From positions 1 to 42,878 of the forward strand of contig DATHJB010000168.1 of the NCBI GenBank assembly GCA_035316325.1: a stretch of 42,878 bases of DNA. Reading direction: 5' to 3'. Below are positions 33,337 through 42,119 of this stretch, piece by piece (the first letter of the stretch is position 1; every line of letters starts with the position of its first letter). The notes under the pieces are model-generated. The model did no database searches. It saw only the letters and a program-made list of their open reading frames with translations, and was not told the origin of the DNA. The DNA is from Acidimicrobiales bacterium (lineage in GTDB: Bacteria; Actinomycetota; Acidimicrobiia; Acidimicrobiales; VFJN01). A program made the translations under genes and the position numbers.

Positions 33337-35067
33337 GTGAGCGCCGCGACCACGCCGGCGTTCGCCCGGGACGGGCCGGGCTGGCGCTACCGGGTGGAGT
33401 CGCTGCCCGTGCGGCGCATCCAGGACTTCGCCATCGCCGCCACCGTCGTCGCCGCGGGGGCCGCGGTCCACGCGGTGCACCTGGCCGACGCCCCCGGCCG
33501 CACGACCGGCGAAGGCGTGCTGGTCGGCCGGGCCTGGCTGCTCGACGGCGGGCTCCGCACCCACGTCACCGACTGGTACGACCACCCGCCGCTCGGCTGG
33601 CTGCTGCTCGGCCTGTGGACGTCGCTGACCTCGGCCTTCGAGCGCGCCCCCACGGCGATCGGGGCGGGTCGGGAGCTGATGCTGGTGGCCTACGTGGCGT
33701 CCGCGGCGCTGCTGTGGATCCTGGGCCGGCGCCTCGGCCTGCGCCGCTGGGCCACCGCCGTCGCCCTGGTGGTGTTCGGCCTCGTGCCGCTGGCGGTCGA
33801 GCTGCACCGCCAGGTCACCCTCGACAACCTGGCCGTCCCCTGGCTGCTGGCGGCGTTCGCCCTGGCCAGCAACCCCCGGCGGCCGCTCGTCGCCTACGCC
33901 GGCAGCGGCGCCTGCCTGGCCGCCGCGGTGCTCACCCGGGAGACGGCCCTGCTGTTCCTGCCGCTGCTGGTGTGGCACCTGCGCCGCTCCAGCGTCCCCT
34001 CGACCCGGCGCTACGCGCTGGTGGTGAGCGGCACGCTGTTCGTGCTGGTGTGCGCCGCCTACCTGGTGCCGGTGGCGGCGTCGGGCGAGCTGGCCGCCAC
34101 CCAGGACCACCCGGGCCTGCTCGACGGCATCGGCTACCGGCTCCGCCACCTGGGCGGCGACGAGGCGGCCGCGGGCCTCGTGGTGATGCTCCTGCCGGCG
34201 GCGGCGCTGGCCGTCGGGGGGCTGGCGCAGACCGCCTGGCACCGTCGCGGCGCCACCGACCGGCCCCACACCCCGCTCCTGGTCGTGGCGGCGGTGGCGG
34301 CGACCACGGTCGTCGCCTGGTGGGGCGTCGAGCACCGCCTGCTCGTCCCCGACGAGGCCCGCGCCGACGTCGAGCCCGTGGTGCAGGCCGAGGCGTGGGT
34401 GCACGCCAACCTGGCCGAGTCGCCCGTGCGCCTCGTGGTCGACGACGCCGTGTGGGTCGACCTGGTGGAGGCCGGCATCCCCGTCGAGCGGCTGACGGGC
34501 CACGAGGCGATCGCCCTCCCCGACGACGTCGGCCGCCCCCGACCGGGGGAGGGAGCCTGGGCCGACCACCAGGTGGTGCTGGTGACCCCGGCGCTGCGGG
34601 CCGCCGCGCCGCCGGACGTCCTGCAAGGTGCCGTGCCGCTGGCCACCTTCGGCTCGCACGACGACCGGGTGGAGCTGGTGCGCATCGGCGCCCCGCCCGG
34701 GGCCGTGCACGACGGGACCGCCGCCGCCGGCCAGGGCGCCGAGCTCGCCGACAACCCGTCGGTGCAGATGACGACCGAGGTCCGCCGCGTGCTGGTCGGG
34801 GGCCGGGTCGACCTGCGCCTCATGACCACGCTCGTCGCGCTGGGCACCGCCCGCCCCTACCAGGTCACCGCCTTCCCGGCCGACCCCGCCGAGGTCGAGG
34901 CCGGCGCACCGCGGCGGGTCGCCGAGCTGCGCTTCGCCACCCCCGGCGACGCCCTCCTCGCCGCCGACATCCTCCGCGTCCAGCAGCCGCCCTACCAGCC
35001 GGCCGACGTCGAGGTCATCGACGACGTCCAGGTCACGGTCACTTACGAGCCGGCACCGCTCGGCTGA
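33337..35067 (+). CDS. GT-C family membrane glycosyltransferase (ArnT/PMT-like)
   Basis: A 576-residue multi-pass protein. After the first helix (~31-50) a catalytic-type first outer loop reads THVTDWYDHPPLGWLLLG, with D79 and D82-HPP. This matches lipid-linked-sugar transferases of the GT39/ArnT class, which act on the outer face of the membrane. About nine helices follow to ~residue 330, then a soluble C-terminal part of ~230 residues (LVVDDAVWVDLVEAGIPVER). Acceptor and sugar are unknown. GTG 33337 is the start, behind a GGGG-rich site. It is probably in one operon with the GT2 gene upstream and the DUF4397 gene 24 bases downstream. Confidence 0.85.
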   Translation: MSAATTPAFARDGPGWRYRVESLPVRRIQDFAIAATVVAAGAAVHAVHLADAPGRTTGEGVLVGRAWLLDGGLRTHVTDWYDHPPLGWLLLGLWTSLTSAFERAPTAIGAGRELMLVAYVASAALLWILGRRLGLRRWATAVALVVFGLVPLAVELHRQVTLDNLAVPWLLAAFALASNPRRPLVAYAGSGACLAAAVLTRETALLFLPLLVWHLRRSSVPSTRRYALVVSGTLFVLVCAAYLVPVAASGELAATQDHPGLLDGIGYRLRHLGGDEAAAGLVVMLLPAAALAVGGLAQTAWHRRGATDRPHTPLLVVAAVAATTVVAWWGVEHRLLVPDEARADVEPVVQAEAWVHANLAESPVRLVVDDAVWVDLVEAGIPVERLTGHEAIALPDDVGRPRPGEGAWADHQVVLVTPALRAAAPPDVLQGAVPLATFGSHDDRVELVRIGAPPGAVHDGTAAAGQGAELADNPSVQMTTEVRRVLVGGRVDLRLMTTLVALGTARPYQVTAFPADPAEVEAGAPRRVAELRFATPGDALLAADILRVQQPPYQPADVEVIDDVQVTVTYEPAPLG

Positions 35068-35091
35068 CAGAACGACAGGAGCAACGGAGAC

Positions 35092-36018
35092 ATGCGCAAC
35101 AGCGTGAAGGACCATTCCGATCCAGGAGCACGGTGGCGCCGCGCGGCGCCGTTCGCCGTGCTCGCGGCGCTGGCCGCGGTCCTGACGGTCGTGACACCGG
35201 CCGGGGCGCAGGAGGCGAACGCCCACATCCGCCTGGCCCACTTCTCGCCCGACACACCGGAGATGGACGTCTACGTCGCCGGCTTCGACGGTGAGGAGAC
35301 CCGGGTGCTCGAGGGTCTCGGCTACGGCGAGGTCTCCGACTACGCCGCGCTGCCGGCCGGCAGCTACACGTTCCTGCTCCGACCCATGGGCGCCCCGGCC
35401 GAGAGCGCGCCGGCCGTCACCGCCTCGGCCGACCTGGCCGAGAGCGCGGCCTACACGTTCGCAGCCATGGGCCCCAACGCCGAGCTCCAGAAGGCCCTGC
35501 TCACCGACGACATCGCCCCGCCGCCGGCCGGCAAGGCGAAGGTGCGCCTCATCCAGGCGTCGAGCACGGCGGGTGAGGTCGACGTCACCACGGTCGACGG
35601 GCCCGCGCTGGCCGAGGACCGGGCGTTCGCCACCGCCACGGGCTACGCGGCCATCGACGCCGGGGCGTACACGGTCCAGGTGTCCACCAGCAGCGGCACC
35701 GAGCTGGAGCGCCGCCTCACCCTCGACGCCGGCACCGTGAACACGCTGGCGGTGCTGGAGAACGCGGCGGGCGAGATCGAGCTCACCCGGGTGGTCGACG
35801 CCACCGGCACCGACGTGTCGTCGGACGGGCCGCTGGGAGCGCGCCAGGCCACGCCGCTGGGCGGGGTCGACACCGGCGGCGGCGGTCTCGCCGAGCTGGT
35901 CGTCGGCGACGCCGACACGCAGGGCAGCGGGTCGTCGATGCCGCTGGTGGCCGGGATCGGCGCGGCGCTGGCCGTGGCCCTGGCCGGAGCGATCCTGGTG
36001 AGCCGCCGGAGCGCGTGA
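35092..36018 (+). CDS. Secreted DUF4397 protein with C-terminal membrane segment
   Basis: A 308-residue cell-surface protein. A basic N-terminus and hydrophobic signal (FAVLAALAAVLTVVTPAGAQ) end at an AxA-type site. Two DUF4397-like units follow: AHIRLAHFSPDTPEMDVYVA at ~43 and KAKVRLIQASSTAGEVDVTT at ~150. After a Gly-rich linker, a hydrophobic segment (~285-303) ends with a basic tail (SRRSA), the layout of a sortase sorting signal. No LPxTG is present; the nearest sequence is SGSSMPLVAG. The class F sortase gene starts inside this gene's stop codon region, so the protein is its likely substrate or partner. AGGAG and GGAG sites precede the ATG. Confidence 0.85.
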   Translation: MRNSVKDHSDPGARWRRAAPFAVLAALAAVLTVVTPAGAQEANAHIRLAHFSPDTPEMDVYVAGFDGEETRVLEGLGYGEVSDYAALPAGSYTFLLRPMGAPAESAPAVTASADLAESAAYTFAAMGPNAELQKALLTDDIAPPPAGKAKVRLIQASSTAGEVDVTTVDGPALAEDRAFATATGYAAIDAGAYTVQVSTSSGTELERRLTLDAGTVNTLAVLENAAGEIELTRVVDATGTDVSSDGPLGARQATPLGGVDTGGGGLAELVVGDADTQGSGSSMPLVAGIGAALAVALAGAILVSRRSA

Positions 36019-36821
36019 GCCGCGCACGCGACCACGCTCCTCGCCATCGCGCGAGCGGCCGTGGACCGTCGTCGGCGGGGCGTCCGGCGACGGTCCCGGT
36101 CGACCGCTACGTCCCCCGGCACGCAGCCGGGGGACGAGGTCGTCGGCCCCGCCGGCGCGGCGGGCCGCCCGTGGCGCTGCTCCTCGCCGTGGCGGGGCTG
36201 CTGGTGGCGGGGGCAGTAGCCGGCGTGGCCGTGGTCGGGCAGTCCTCCGACCGCCGTCCGAGCGTCGAAGCCGTAGCCGGTGACGGGGCCATCGCCCTCC
36301 CCGAGGTCGAGCGGCCGGCCCGCCCGACCGGTGCCGGGGCGCCGGAGCTGGTGGTGCCGGCCCCGTCGCCGCCGGCGCGGGTGGTCATCCCGGGGATCGG
36401 CGTCGCTTCCGACCTGGAGGATCTGGCGATGGGCGACGACGGCAAGCTGCGCGCCCCGGTCGACTACCGCGTGGCGGGCTGGTTCGCCGCCGGGACCCAG
36501 CCCGGTCAGCCGGGGCCGGCGGTGATCGCCGGCCACGTCGACTCGCCGGACGGGCCGGCGGTGTTCGCCCGGCTCGCCGAGCTGGCCCCCGGCGACGAGG
36601 TGCTGGTCGACCGGGCCGACGGCAGCCAGGTGCGCTTCCGGGTGACCGGCGTGGAGAGCTACCCGAAGGAGCAGTTCCCGACCGCCGGCGTGTACGGTCC
36701 GGTGCCCGGCGCCGAGCTGCGCCTCGTCACCTGCGACGGGGCCTTCGACCGCTCGATCGGCCACTACCTCGACAACCTCGTGGTCTACGCGGTGGTCGAC
36801 GGCACGCCGGTGCTGGGATGA
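36015..36821 (+). CDS. Class F sortase
   Basis: A 268-residue membrane-anchored transpeptidase. A basic disordered start and a single helix (~53-73, VALLLAVAGLLVAGAVAGVA) are followed by the sortase barrel (~120-268). Catalytic residues: His174 in IAGHVDS, Cys240 in LRLVTCDGAFD, and a candidate Arg246 just after. The start PARVVIPGIGVASDLEDLAM and the GHYLDNLVVYA ending are class F features. These enzymes attach or process surface proteins in actinobacteria. GTG 36015 overlaps the DUF4397 stop by four bases, so the two are translationally coupled. Confidence 0.92.
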   Translation: MSRARDHAPRHRASGRGPSSAGRPATVPVDRYVPRHAAGGRGRRPRRRGGPPVALLLAVAGLLVAGAVAGVAVVGQSSDRRPSVEAVAGDGAIALPEVERPARPTGAGAPELVVPAPSPPARVVIPGIGVASDLEDLAMGDDGKLRAPVDYRVAGWFAAGTQPGQPGPAVIAGHVDSPDGPAVFARLAELAPGDEVLVDRADGSQVRFRVTGVESYPKEQFPTAGVYGPVPGAELRLVTCDGAFDRSIGHYLDNLVVYAVVDGTPVLG

Positions 36822-36836
36822 ACCCCCAAGGACCCG

Positions 36837-37313
36837 ATGCCTGACCCGACCGCCGACGTCGTGGCGCTGTGGCGCCTGCAGCACGCCTACGCCGACATCG
36901 TGACCCGCCGCGCCTGGCCCGAGCTCCACGACCTGTTCCTGGCCACCACCACGGTCCTGGTCGACACGGTGACGGCGCCGGCCCGCACCTTCACCGGCCC
37001 CGACGAGCTGGGCGGCTTCATCGGGGCCGCCATCGAGCGCTACGACCACTTCGCCTTCGTGATCCTCAACGCCGTGGTCGACGTGGAGGGCGACGATCGC
37101 GACGCGGCCACCGGTCGCATCTTCATGACCGAGATCCGCCACGAGGCCGCGACGGACGACTGGCACCAGGCCTACGGCCTCTACCAGGACGACTACCAGC
37201 GGGTCGACGGTCGCTGGTGGTTCGCGGCGCGCCGCTACCGCTCGCTGGCCCGCACCGGCCCGGTCCCCGCCGTGCCCGGCCTCCCGTCCGACCTGCCTCC
37301 GGCGAGCCGGTAG
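36837..37313 (+). CDS. NTF2-like/SnoaL-type protein
   Basis: A 158-residue protein with the SnoaL-like cone fold pattern: LWRLQHAYADIVTRRAWPEL near the start, LVDTVTAPARTFTGPDELGG, and YQDDYQRVDGRWWFAARRYR near the end. Members include small enzymes (isomerases, hydratases) and ligand-binding proteins, so the reaction is open. It lies 15 bases after the sortase gene on the same strand. Its role in a surface cluster is unclear and it may be only a passenger. Confidence 0.85.
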   Translation: MPDPTADVVALWRLQHAYADIVTRRAWPELHDLFLATTTVLVDTVTAPARTFTGPDELGGFIGAAIERYDHFAFVILNAVVDVEGDDRDAATGRIFMTEIRHEAATDDWHQAYGLYQDDYQRVDGRWWFAARRYRSLARTGPVPAVPGLPSDLPPASR

Positions 37314-37316
37314 GTT
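37311..37316 (+). promoter_or_regulatory. -10 box of the DUF2207 gene
   Basis: TAGGTT overlaps the stop codon of the NTF2-like gene and lies six bases before the ATG at 37323, with no ribosome binding site. A weak TCCGAC at 37287-37292 is 18 bases upstream. This predicts a leaderless transcript. Confidence 0.4.
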
Positions 37317-37322
37317 CGTCCG

Positions 37323-39062
37323 ATGCAGCCCAAGAGCCGTCGGCGCCTCGACGCGGCCGTCCTCGCCGGTGGCGGCCTGCTGGTGGGCGCCGCGGGCCTG
37401 GCGGGTGCGGCGCTCGGCGACCAGGAGCGGATCGCGTCGCTGTGGGTGCTGGCCGACGTCGGCACCGACGGGCCGGCGCAGGTCACCGAGGTCGTCGACT
37501 ACGACTTCGGGGCCCTCGCGGTCGACAAGCACGGCCTCCGCCGCATCGTGCCCGACCTCGACCCGAACGCACCGATCACGGTGGAGTCCGACACCGCGCC
37601 CGACGACCTGGCAGTGACCCGCGAGCCGGGGGGCACCCAGCTGCGGGTCGGCGACGCCGCCCGCACGGTGACCGGGCGGCACCGCTACCGCATCGGCTTC
37701 CCCCTGCCGGCGATGCTGCAGGGCGACGAGATCAACTGGAACGCGGTGGGCACCGAGTGGGAGGTCCCCATCGACGAGGCCGAGGTCCACCTCGTGTCCG
37801 ACACCGAGTTGCTCGACGTGCGCTGCTTCGTCGGCGACGCCGGCTCCGAGACGTCCTGCGACGACGATCTGCAGGTCATCGCGCCGGGGCACGTCGCGGT
37901 GACGGTCGAGGACCTGAGCAAGGGCGAGGGCGTGTCGTTGGAAGCCCGCACCGGCAACCCGGTCGTCGGCCCGGTGGTCGCCCCGTCGCCGCCCACCGAG
38001 ATGCCCGCCGAGCCGGGCACCGGCCTGCTGCCGCCCGCGGCCGCAGCTGCCGCCGCGGCGCTGGTGGCCGCGGTCCCCGCGAGGTGGTTGGTGCGCCGCG
38101 CCGGGCGCGAGCGCGTCGCGGTCGGCGGTGCGGCCGACGCGGCCTGGTCGTCGGCCAACCCGGTCGGCGAGGTGCGCGTCGACGCCGACGAGCTGGCGCA
38201 GATGGCGACCACCGAGTTCGCCCCGCCCGAGGACCTGAGCCCGTCGCACGGCGGCATCGTCCTCACCGAGACGGTCGCGCCCGAGCACAAGGTGGCGTGG
38301 CTCATCGACGCCGCCATCGACGGCGCCGTCGAGCTGGTGGAGGAGGACGGCCGGGCGGTCCGCCTCGTGCGCAAGGACGGCTCGACCGAGCACTCGGCGG
38401 TCCTCGACGTCGCCTTCGACGGGCGGGACGAGATCGACCTGGGCAGCTACGACCCCCAGTTCGCCGCGGCCTGGAGCCAGCTGGGGACGGAGCTGGAGCG
38501 GTGGCGCGACCAGTGCGGCCTCTGGGACGCCGCCGCCGACCGGCGGCGCGTCACGGCGCTCCTCCTCGGCATCGTCGGTGTGGTCGTCGGCGTGGTGGTC
38601 GCCGGTGTGGGCGCGGCGCTGGCCAACATGAACGGCAGCGGCTTCCTCGTGCCGGTGGCGCTGGGCGGCGTGATCGCGGGTGCCGGCCTGGCGACCGCGG
38701 TCACCGGATGGGAGCTGCGGGTGCGCACGCCCGCGGGCTCGGCGGCGTGGCTGCGGGTCGAGTCGTTCCGGCGGTTCCTGGCCGAGTCCGAGGCCTTCCA
38801 CGCCGAGGAGGCGGCGAAGCGGGGCGTGCTCCGCGAGTACACCGCCTGGGCGGTGGCCACCGGCGAGGTCGACCGCTGGTCGCGTGCGGTGCAGACCTCC
38901 ACCGCGATCCCCAGCAGCGCGGGCCTGTCCTACGTCTACCTGGCTCCGCTGCTGATGGCCTCCACGATGGCGACGGCGACGGCCCCCTCGTCGTCGGGCG
39001 GCGTTGGTGGTGGTGGCTCGGTCGGGGGCGGCGCCGGTGGCGGTGGCGGCGGCAGCTGGTGA
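37323..39062 (+). CDS. DUF2207 membrane protein
   Basis: A 579-residue membrane protein. It has an N-terminal hydrophobic segment (~9-31), an outer beta-rich domain (~35-230) with DUF2207 features (VTEVVDYDFGALAVDKHGLR, HRYRIGFPLPAMLQGDEINW, NAVGTEWEVPIDEAEVHL), then an Ala-rich helix (~237-258). Two further helices lie at ~417-460 (VTALLLGIVGVVVGVVVAGV). The C-terminus is Ser/Gly-rich and ends GGGGGGSW, common in this family. Function is unknown; members are predicted surface membrane proteins. A TAGGTT box six bases before the ATG suggests its own promoter. Confidence 0.88.
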   Translation: MQPKSRRRLDAAVLAGGGLLVGAAGLAGAALGDQERIASLWVLADVGTDGPAQVTEVVDYDFGALAVDKHGLRRIVPDLDPNAPITVESDTAPDDLAVTREPGGTQLRVGDAARTVTGRHRYRIGFPLPAMLQGDEINWNAVGTEWEVPIDEAEVHLVSDTELLDVRCFVGDAGSETSCDDDLQVIAPGHVAVTVEDLSKGEGVSLEARTGNPVVGPVVAPSPPTEMPAEPGTGLLPPAAAAAAAALVAAVPARWLVRRAGRERVAVGGAADAAWSSANPVGEVRVDADELAQMATTEFAPPEDLSPSHGGIVLTETVAPEHKVAWLIDAAIDGAVELVEEDGRAVRLVRKDGSTEHSAVLDVAFDGRDEIDLGSYDPQFAAAWSQLGTELERWRDQCGLWDAAADRRRVTALLLGIVGVVVGVVVAGVGAALANMNGSGFLVPVALGGVIAGAGLATAVTGWELRVRTPAGSAAWLRVESFRRFLAESEAFHAEEAAKRGVLREYTAWAVATGEVDRWSRAVQTSTAIPSSAGLSYVYLAPLLMASTMATATAPSSSGGVGGGGSVGGGAGGGGGGSW

Positions 39063-39069
39063 TCCGGGC

Positions 39070-40269
39070 TCAGGTCGGCGCGACCGGGCTGGCGACCGGC
39101 GAGAACCGCACCGGCATCGACTCGTAGCCGGAGATGAAGTTGGCGGCGCGGTAGCCGGGCTCGGCGGCGTCGACGAGCTCCAGGTCCGGTAGCCGGCGGA
39201 GCAGCTGCTCGAACATCACCTTCAGCTCCAGCCGGGCGAGGCTGTTGCCGAGGCAGAAGTGGGTGCCGAACCCGAAGGCGACGTGGTCGTTGGGCGCGCG
39301 CTCCACGTCGAACCGGAAGGGCTCGTCGAACACGTCCTCGTCCCGGTTCGCCGACGGGTAGAGCAGCAGCACGTTGTCGCCCTCGTGGATCTCCTGGTCG
39401 CCGAGCACCACGTCACGGGTGGCGGTGCGGTTCATGTTCTTGATCGGGCTGACCCAGCGCAGCATCTCCTCCACGCCCGTGGCCAGCCTGGCCGGGTCGG
39501 CCCGCAGCGCCTCCCACTGCGAGCGGTCGGACAGGAGCTGCCACGCTCCGCCGGAGATCACGTGCCGGGTGGTCTCGTCGCCGCCGATGAGGATCAGGAG
39601 CGACTCGTGCACCAGCGAGTCGTGGTCGAGCCGGTCGCCGTCGACCTCGGCGTGGCACAGCACGCTCATCAGGTCGTCCTGCGGCTCGGCCTTGCGGTCG
39701 GCGATGACGCGGGTGGCGTAGTCGCTGTAGCCGACGAACGCGTCGGCTGCGGCGCCCATGGTCGCCGGGTCGCCGGTCAGGCCGCTGAGCATCGCGTCGC
39801 TCCAGGCCAGCAGCTGCTCACGGTCCTCGGGGGCGACGCCGAGGTCGTTGCCGATCATGATCAGCGGCAGAGGAGCGGCGATGTCCCACACGAAGTCGCA
39901 CTCGCCCTTGTCGGCCACCCGGTCGATGATCCCGTCGCACACCCGCCGCACCTCGTCCTCCCGCTCGCGCACGCGGCGGGGGGTGAACCCCCGATTGACG
40001 AGCTTGCGGCGCCGCACGTGCTCGGGGTCGTCCATGTCGATCATCATCGGGATCGCCATCGCGTCGGGCCGGATGCCCTGGGCGTTGGAGAAGGTGGCGG
40101 TGTCGGTGGAGATCGCCTTGAGGTCGGCGTAGCGGGTGATGCCCCAGGCCCGGCCGTCGAAGTAGACGGGGGCGTTGGCCCGCATCCAGGTCAGCGCCTC
40201 GTGCGGGTCGCGGCCCCAGAACTCGCCGGACACGAGGTCGATGTCGTCGCGGGTGGGGTGGTCGGCCAC
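39070..40269 (-). CDS. Cytochrome P450
   Basis: A 399-residue haem monooxygenase of bacterial soluble type. The haem-ligand loop is FGFGTHFCLGNSLARLE with Cys339. The I-helix oxygen-activation motif is ILIGGDETTRH, and the ExxR motif is in GVEEMLRWVSP. Other landmarks are MDDPEHVRRRKLVNRGFTPR and LYPSANRDEDVFDEPFRFDV. The substrate is unknown. GTG 40269 is chosen because GGAGGA lies four bases upstream. A GTG at 40299 would add ten residues but abuts a -10-like CAGAAT (40300-40305). No ferredoxin or reductase is adjacent. It converges on the DUF2207 gene with seven bases between. Confidence 0.93.
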   Translation of the reverse strand: MADHPTRDDIDLVSGEFWGRDPHEALTWMRANAPVYFDGRAWGITRYADLKAISTDTATFSNAQGIRPDAMAIPMMIDMDDPEHVRRRKLVNRGFTPRRVREREDEVRRVCDGIIDRVADKGECDFVWDIAAPLPLIMIGNDLGVAPEDREQLLAWSDAMLSGLTGDPATMGAAADAFVGYSDYATRVIADRKAEPQDDLMSVLCHAEVDGDRLDHDSLVHESLLILIGGDETTRHVISGGAWQLLSDRSQWEALRADPARLATGVEEMLRWVSPIKNMNRTATRDVVLGDQEIHEGDNVLLLYPSANRDEDVFDEPFRFDVERAPNDHVAFGFGTHFCLGNSLARLELKVMFEQLLRRLPDLELVDAAEPGYRAANFISGYESMPVRFSPVASPVAPT

Positions 40270-40322
40270 GGCGTCCTCCAGAACCTGACAGGCCGTCACA
40301 TTCTGTCAGCCTCGGGCCGCCC

Positions 40323-42110
40323 CTACTCGGTGCGACGGCGCAGCGCCCCACCCCGGGAGTCGCGCAGGTGGGTGGCGCTGTCGACCAGGGCCACGTGGCT
40401 GAACGCCTGCGGGAAGTTGCCGAGCATCCGCCCCGCCACCGGGTCGTACTGCTCCGACAGCAGCCCCACGTCGTTGCGCAGCGCCAGCAGCCGCTCGAAC
40501 AGCGCCGTCGCCTGCTCGACCCGCCCGGTCATCGCCAGGCAGTCGACCAGCCAGAACGTGCACAGCAGGAAGGCGCCCTCCTTCCCGCCCAGCCCGTCGA
40601 CCTCCACCTTGGGCTCGTAGCGCCACACGAAGCCCGACTCGTCGGTCAGCTCGGTGGCGATGGCGTCGACGGTGGCCCGCACCCGGGGATCGCGGGGCGG
40701 CAGGAAGCCGGTCAGCGGGACCAGCAGCAGGCTGGCGTCGAGGTCGGTCGACCCGTACGACTGCACGAACGCGCCCCGCTCGTCGACGCCGTTGGCGCAC
40801 ACGTCGGCGTGGACCTCGTCGCGCAGCGCCCGCCAGCGGTCGGCCGGGCCGTCGAGCCCGAACGACTCCACCGACCGCACCGCCCGGTCGAAGGCCACCC
40901 AGGCCATCACCTTGGAGTGCGTGAACTGCCGGCGTGGGCCCCGCACCTCCCAGATGCCCTCGTCCGGGTCCTTCCAGGCGCCCTCGAGGTGGTCGAGCAG
41001 CGCCCGCTCCAGCTGCCAGGCGTCGTGCGACGCCGCCAGCCCGGCCCGGCGCCCCGAGTACAGGGCGTCGAGCACCTCGCCCCACACGTCGAGCTGCAGC
41101 TGCGACGAGGCGCCGTTGCCGATCCGCACGGGCCGCGACCCCTCGTAGCCGGGCAGCCACGGCAGCTCCTGCTCGTCGAGGCGACGCTCGCCCGCCGGCC
41201 CGTACATGATCTGCAGCGACGCCGGGTCGCCGGCCACGGCCCGCAGCAGCCAGTCACGCCACCGCTGGGCCTCCTCGGTGTAGCCGCACTCCAGCAGCGT
41301 GAGCAGGGTGAACGTGGCGTCGCGGAGCCAGCAGTTGCGGTAGTCCCAGTTGCGCCCGCCGCCGATCGACTCGGGGAGCGACGTGGTGGCGGCAGCCACG
41401 ATGCCACCGGTCGGGTGATACGTCAGGCCCTTGAGCACCACCAGCGAGCTGCGCAGTGCGTCCTCCCACGGCCCCTTGTAGGTGCAGCGGTCGATCCACT
41501 CGTTCCACTGGTGCTCGGTGCGCGCCATGGCCTTGAACGGGTCGACGGCCTCGGGCATGGGGTGGTGCGACGGGTGCCACTGCAGCTCGAACGGCAACCG
41601 GTCGCCGGGGCCCACCGAGAAGTCGGCGACCGTGTGCTTGTTCTCGCCCCGCAGCGCCACGGGCGTGGTCAGCACGAGGGCGTCGGGCCCGGCGACGGCG
41701 TGCCAGCGGCCCTCGATGTTGCGCACCCAGGGGACGATCGAGCCGTAGTCGAAGCGGACGGTCAGGTCGAGGTGCATCGGCACGGTCCCGCTCCGGCCCT
41801 CGACGATGCGGATCAGGTTGGGCCGCTCGTCGCGCAGCGGCATGCCGTCGATCACGGCGACGGTGCCGTCGTCGGTCTCCCACACGGTCTCGAGCACCAG
41901 GCCGGCGCGGTAGCGGCGCGTGGTCTTGCGGATCTCGCCCGCCGGGCGGATCGACCAGCGGCCGTTCTCCTCGGTGCCGAGCAGCGCGGCGAAGCAGGCA
42001 CCCGAGTCGAAGCGGGGGAGGGCCAGCCAGTCGACCGACCCCTCCTTCGACACCAGGGCGGCCGTCTCCGTGTCGCCGAGCAGCGCGTAGTCCTCGATGG
42101 GAGCAGGCAC
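40323..42110 (-). CDS. Glycoside hydrolase family 15 protein (glucoamylase/trehalase-like)
   Basis: A 595-residue enzyme. The N-terminal beta domain (~1-240) starts PAPIEDYALLGDTETAALVS, followed by KEGSVDWLALPRFDSGACFA, diagnostic of this group. The (alpha/alpha)6 barrel holds GGGRNWDYRNCWLRDATFTL. The likely general acid is Glu388 in DEGIWEVRG and the general base Glu553 in LSEQYDP. Mycobacterial relatives hydrolyse trehalose; other members cut terminal glucose from alpha-glucans, so the substrate is open. No signal peptide is seen, so it acts in the cytoplasm. GTG 42110 starts nine bases after the aldose 1-epimerase gene, indicating a shared transcript for glucose release and mutarotation. 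Confidence 0.92.
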   Translation of the reverse strand: MPAPIEDYALLGDTETAALVSKEGSVDWLALPRFDSGACFAALLGTEENGRWSIRPAGEIRKTTRRYRAGLVLETVWETDDGTVAVIDGMPLRDERPNLIRIVEGRSGTVPMHLDLTVRFDYGSIVPWVRNIEGRWHAVAGPDALVLTTPVALRGENKHTVADFSVGPGDRLPFELQWHPSHHPMPEAVDPFKAMARTEHQWNEWIDRCTYKGPWEDALRSSLVVLKGLTYHPTGGIVAAATTSLPESIGGGRNWDYRNCWLRDATFTLLTLLECGYTEEAQRWRDWLLRAVAGDPASLQIMYGPAGERRLDEQELPWLPGYEGSRPVRIGNGASSQLQLDVWGEVLDALYSGRRAGLAASHDAWQLERALLDHLEGAWKDPDEGIWEVRGPRRQFTHSKVMAWVAFDRAVRSVESFGLDGPADRWRALRDEVHADVCANGVDERGAFVQSYGSTDLDASLLLVPLTGFLPPRDPRVRATVDAIATELTDESGFVWRYEPKVEVDGLGGKEGAFLLCTFWLVDCLAMTGRVEQATALFERLLALRNDVGLLSEQYDPVAGRMLGNFPQAFSHVALVDSATHLRDSRGGALRRRTE

Positions 42111-42119
42111 CCCGTGGTT

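Noticed and set aside
33175-36027. Minus-strand ORF of 950 codons opposite the glycosyltransferase and DUF4397 genes
   Set aside because: Low-complexity Arg/Gly/His sequence without motifs; the plus strand carries recognisable domains and start sites.
35643-38801. Minus-strand ORF of 1052 codons opposite the sortase, NTF2-like and DUF2207 genes
   Set aside because: Spans several unrelated plus-strand genes and has no recognisable domain.
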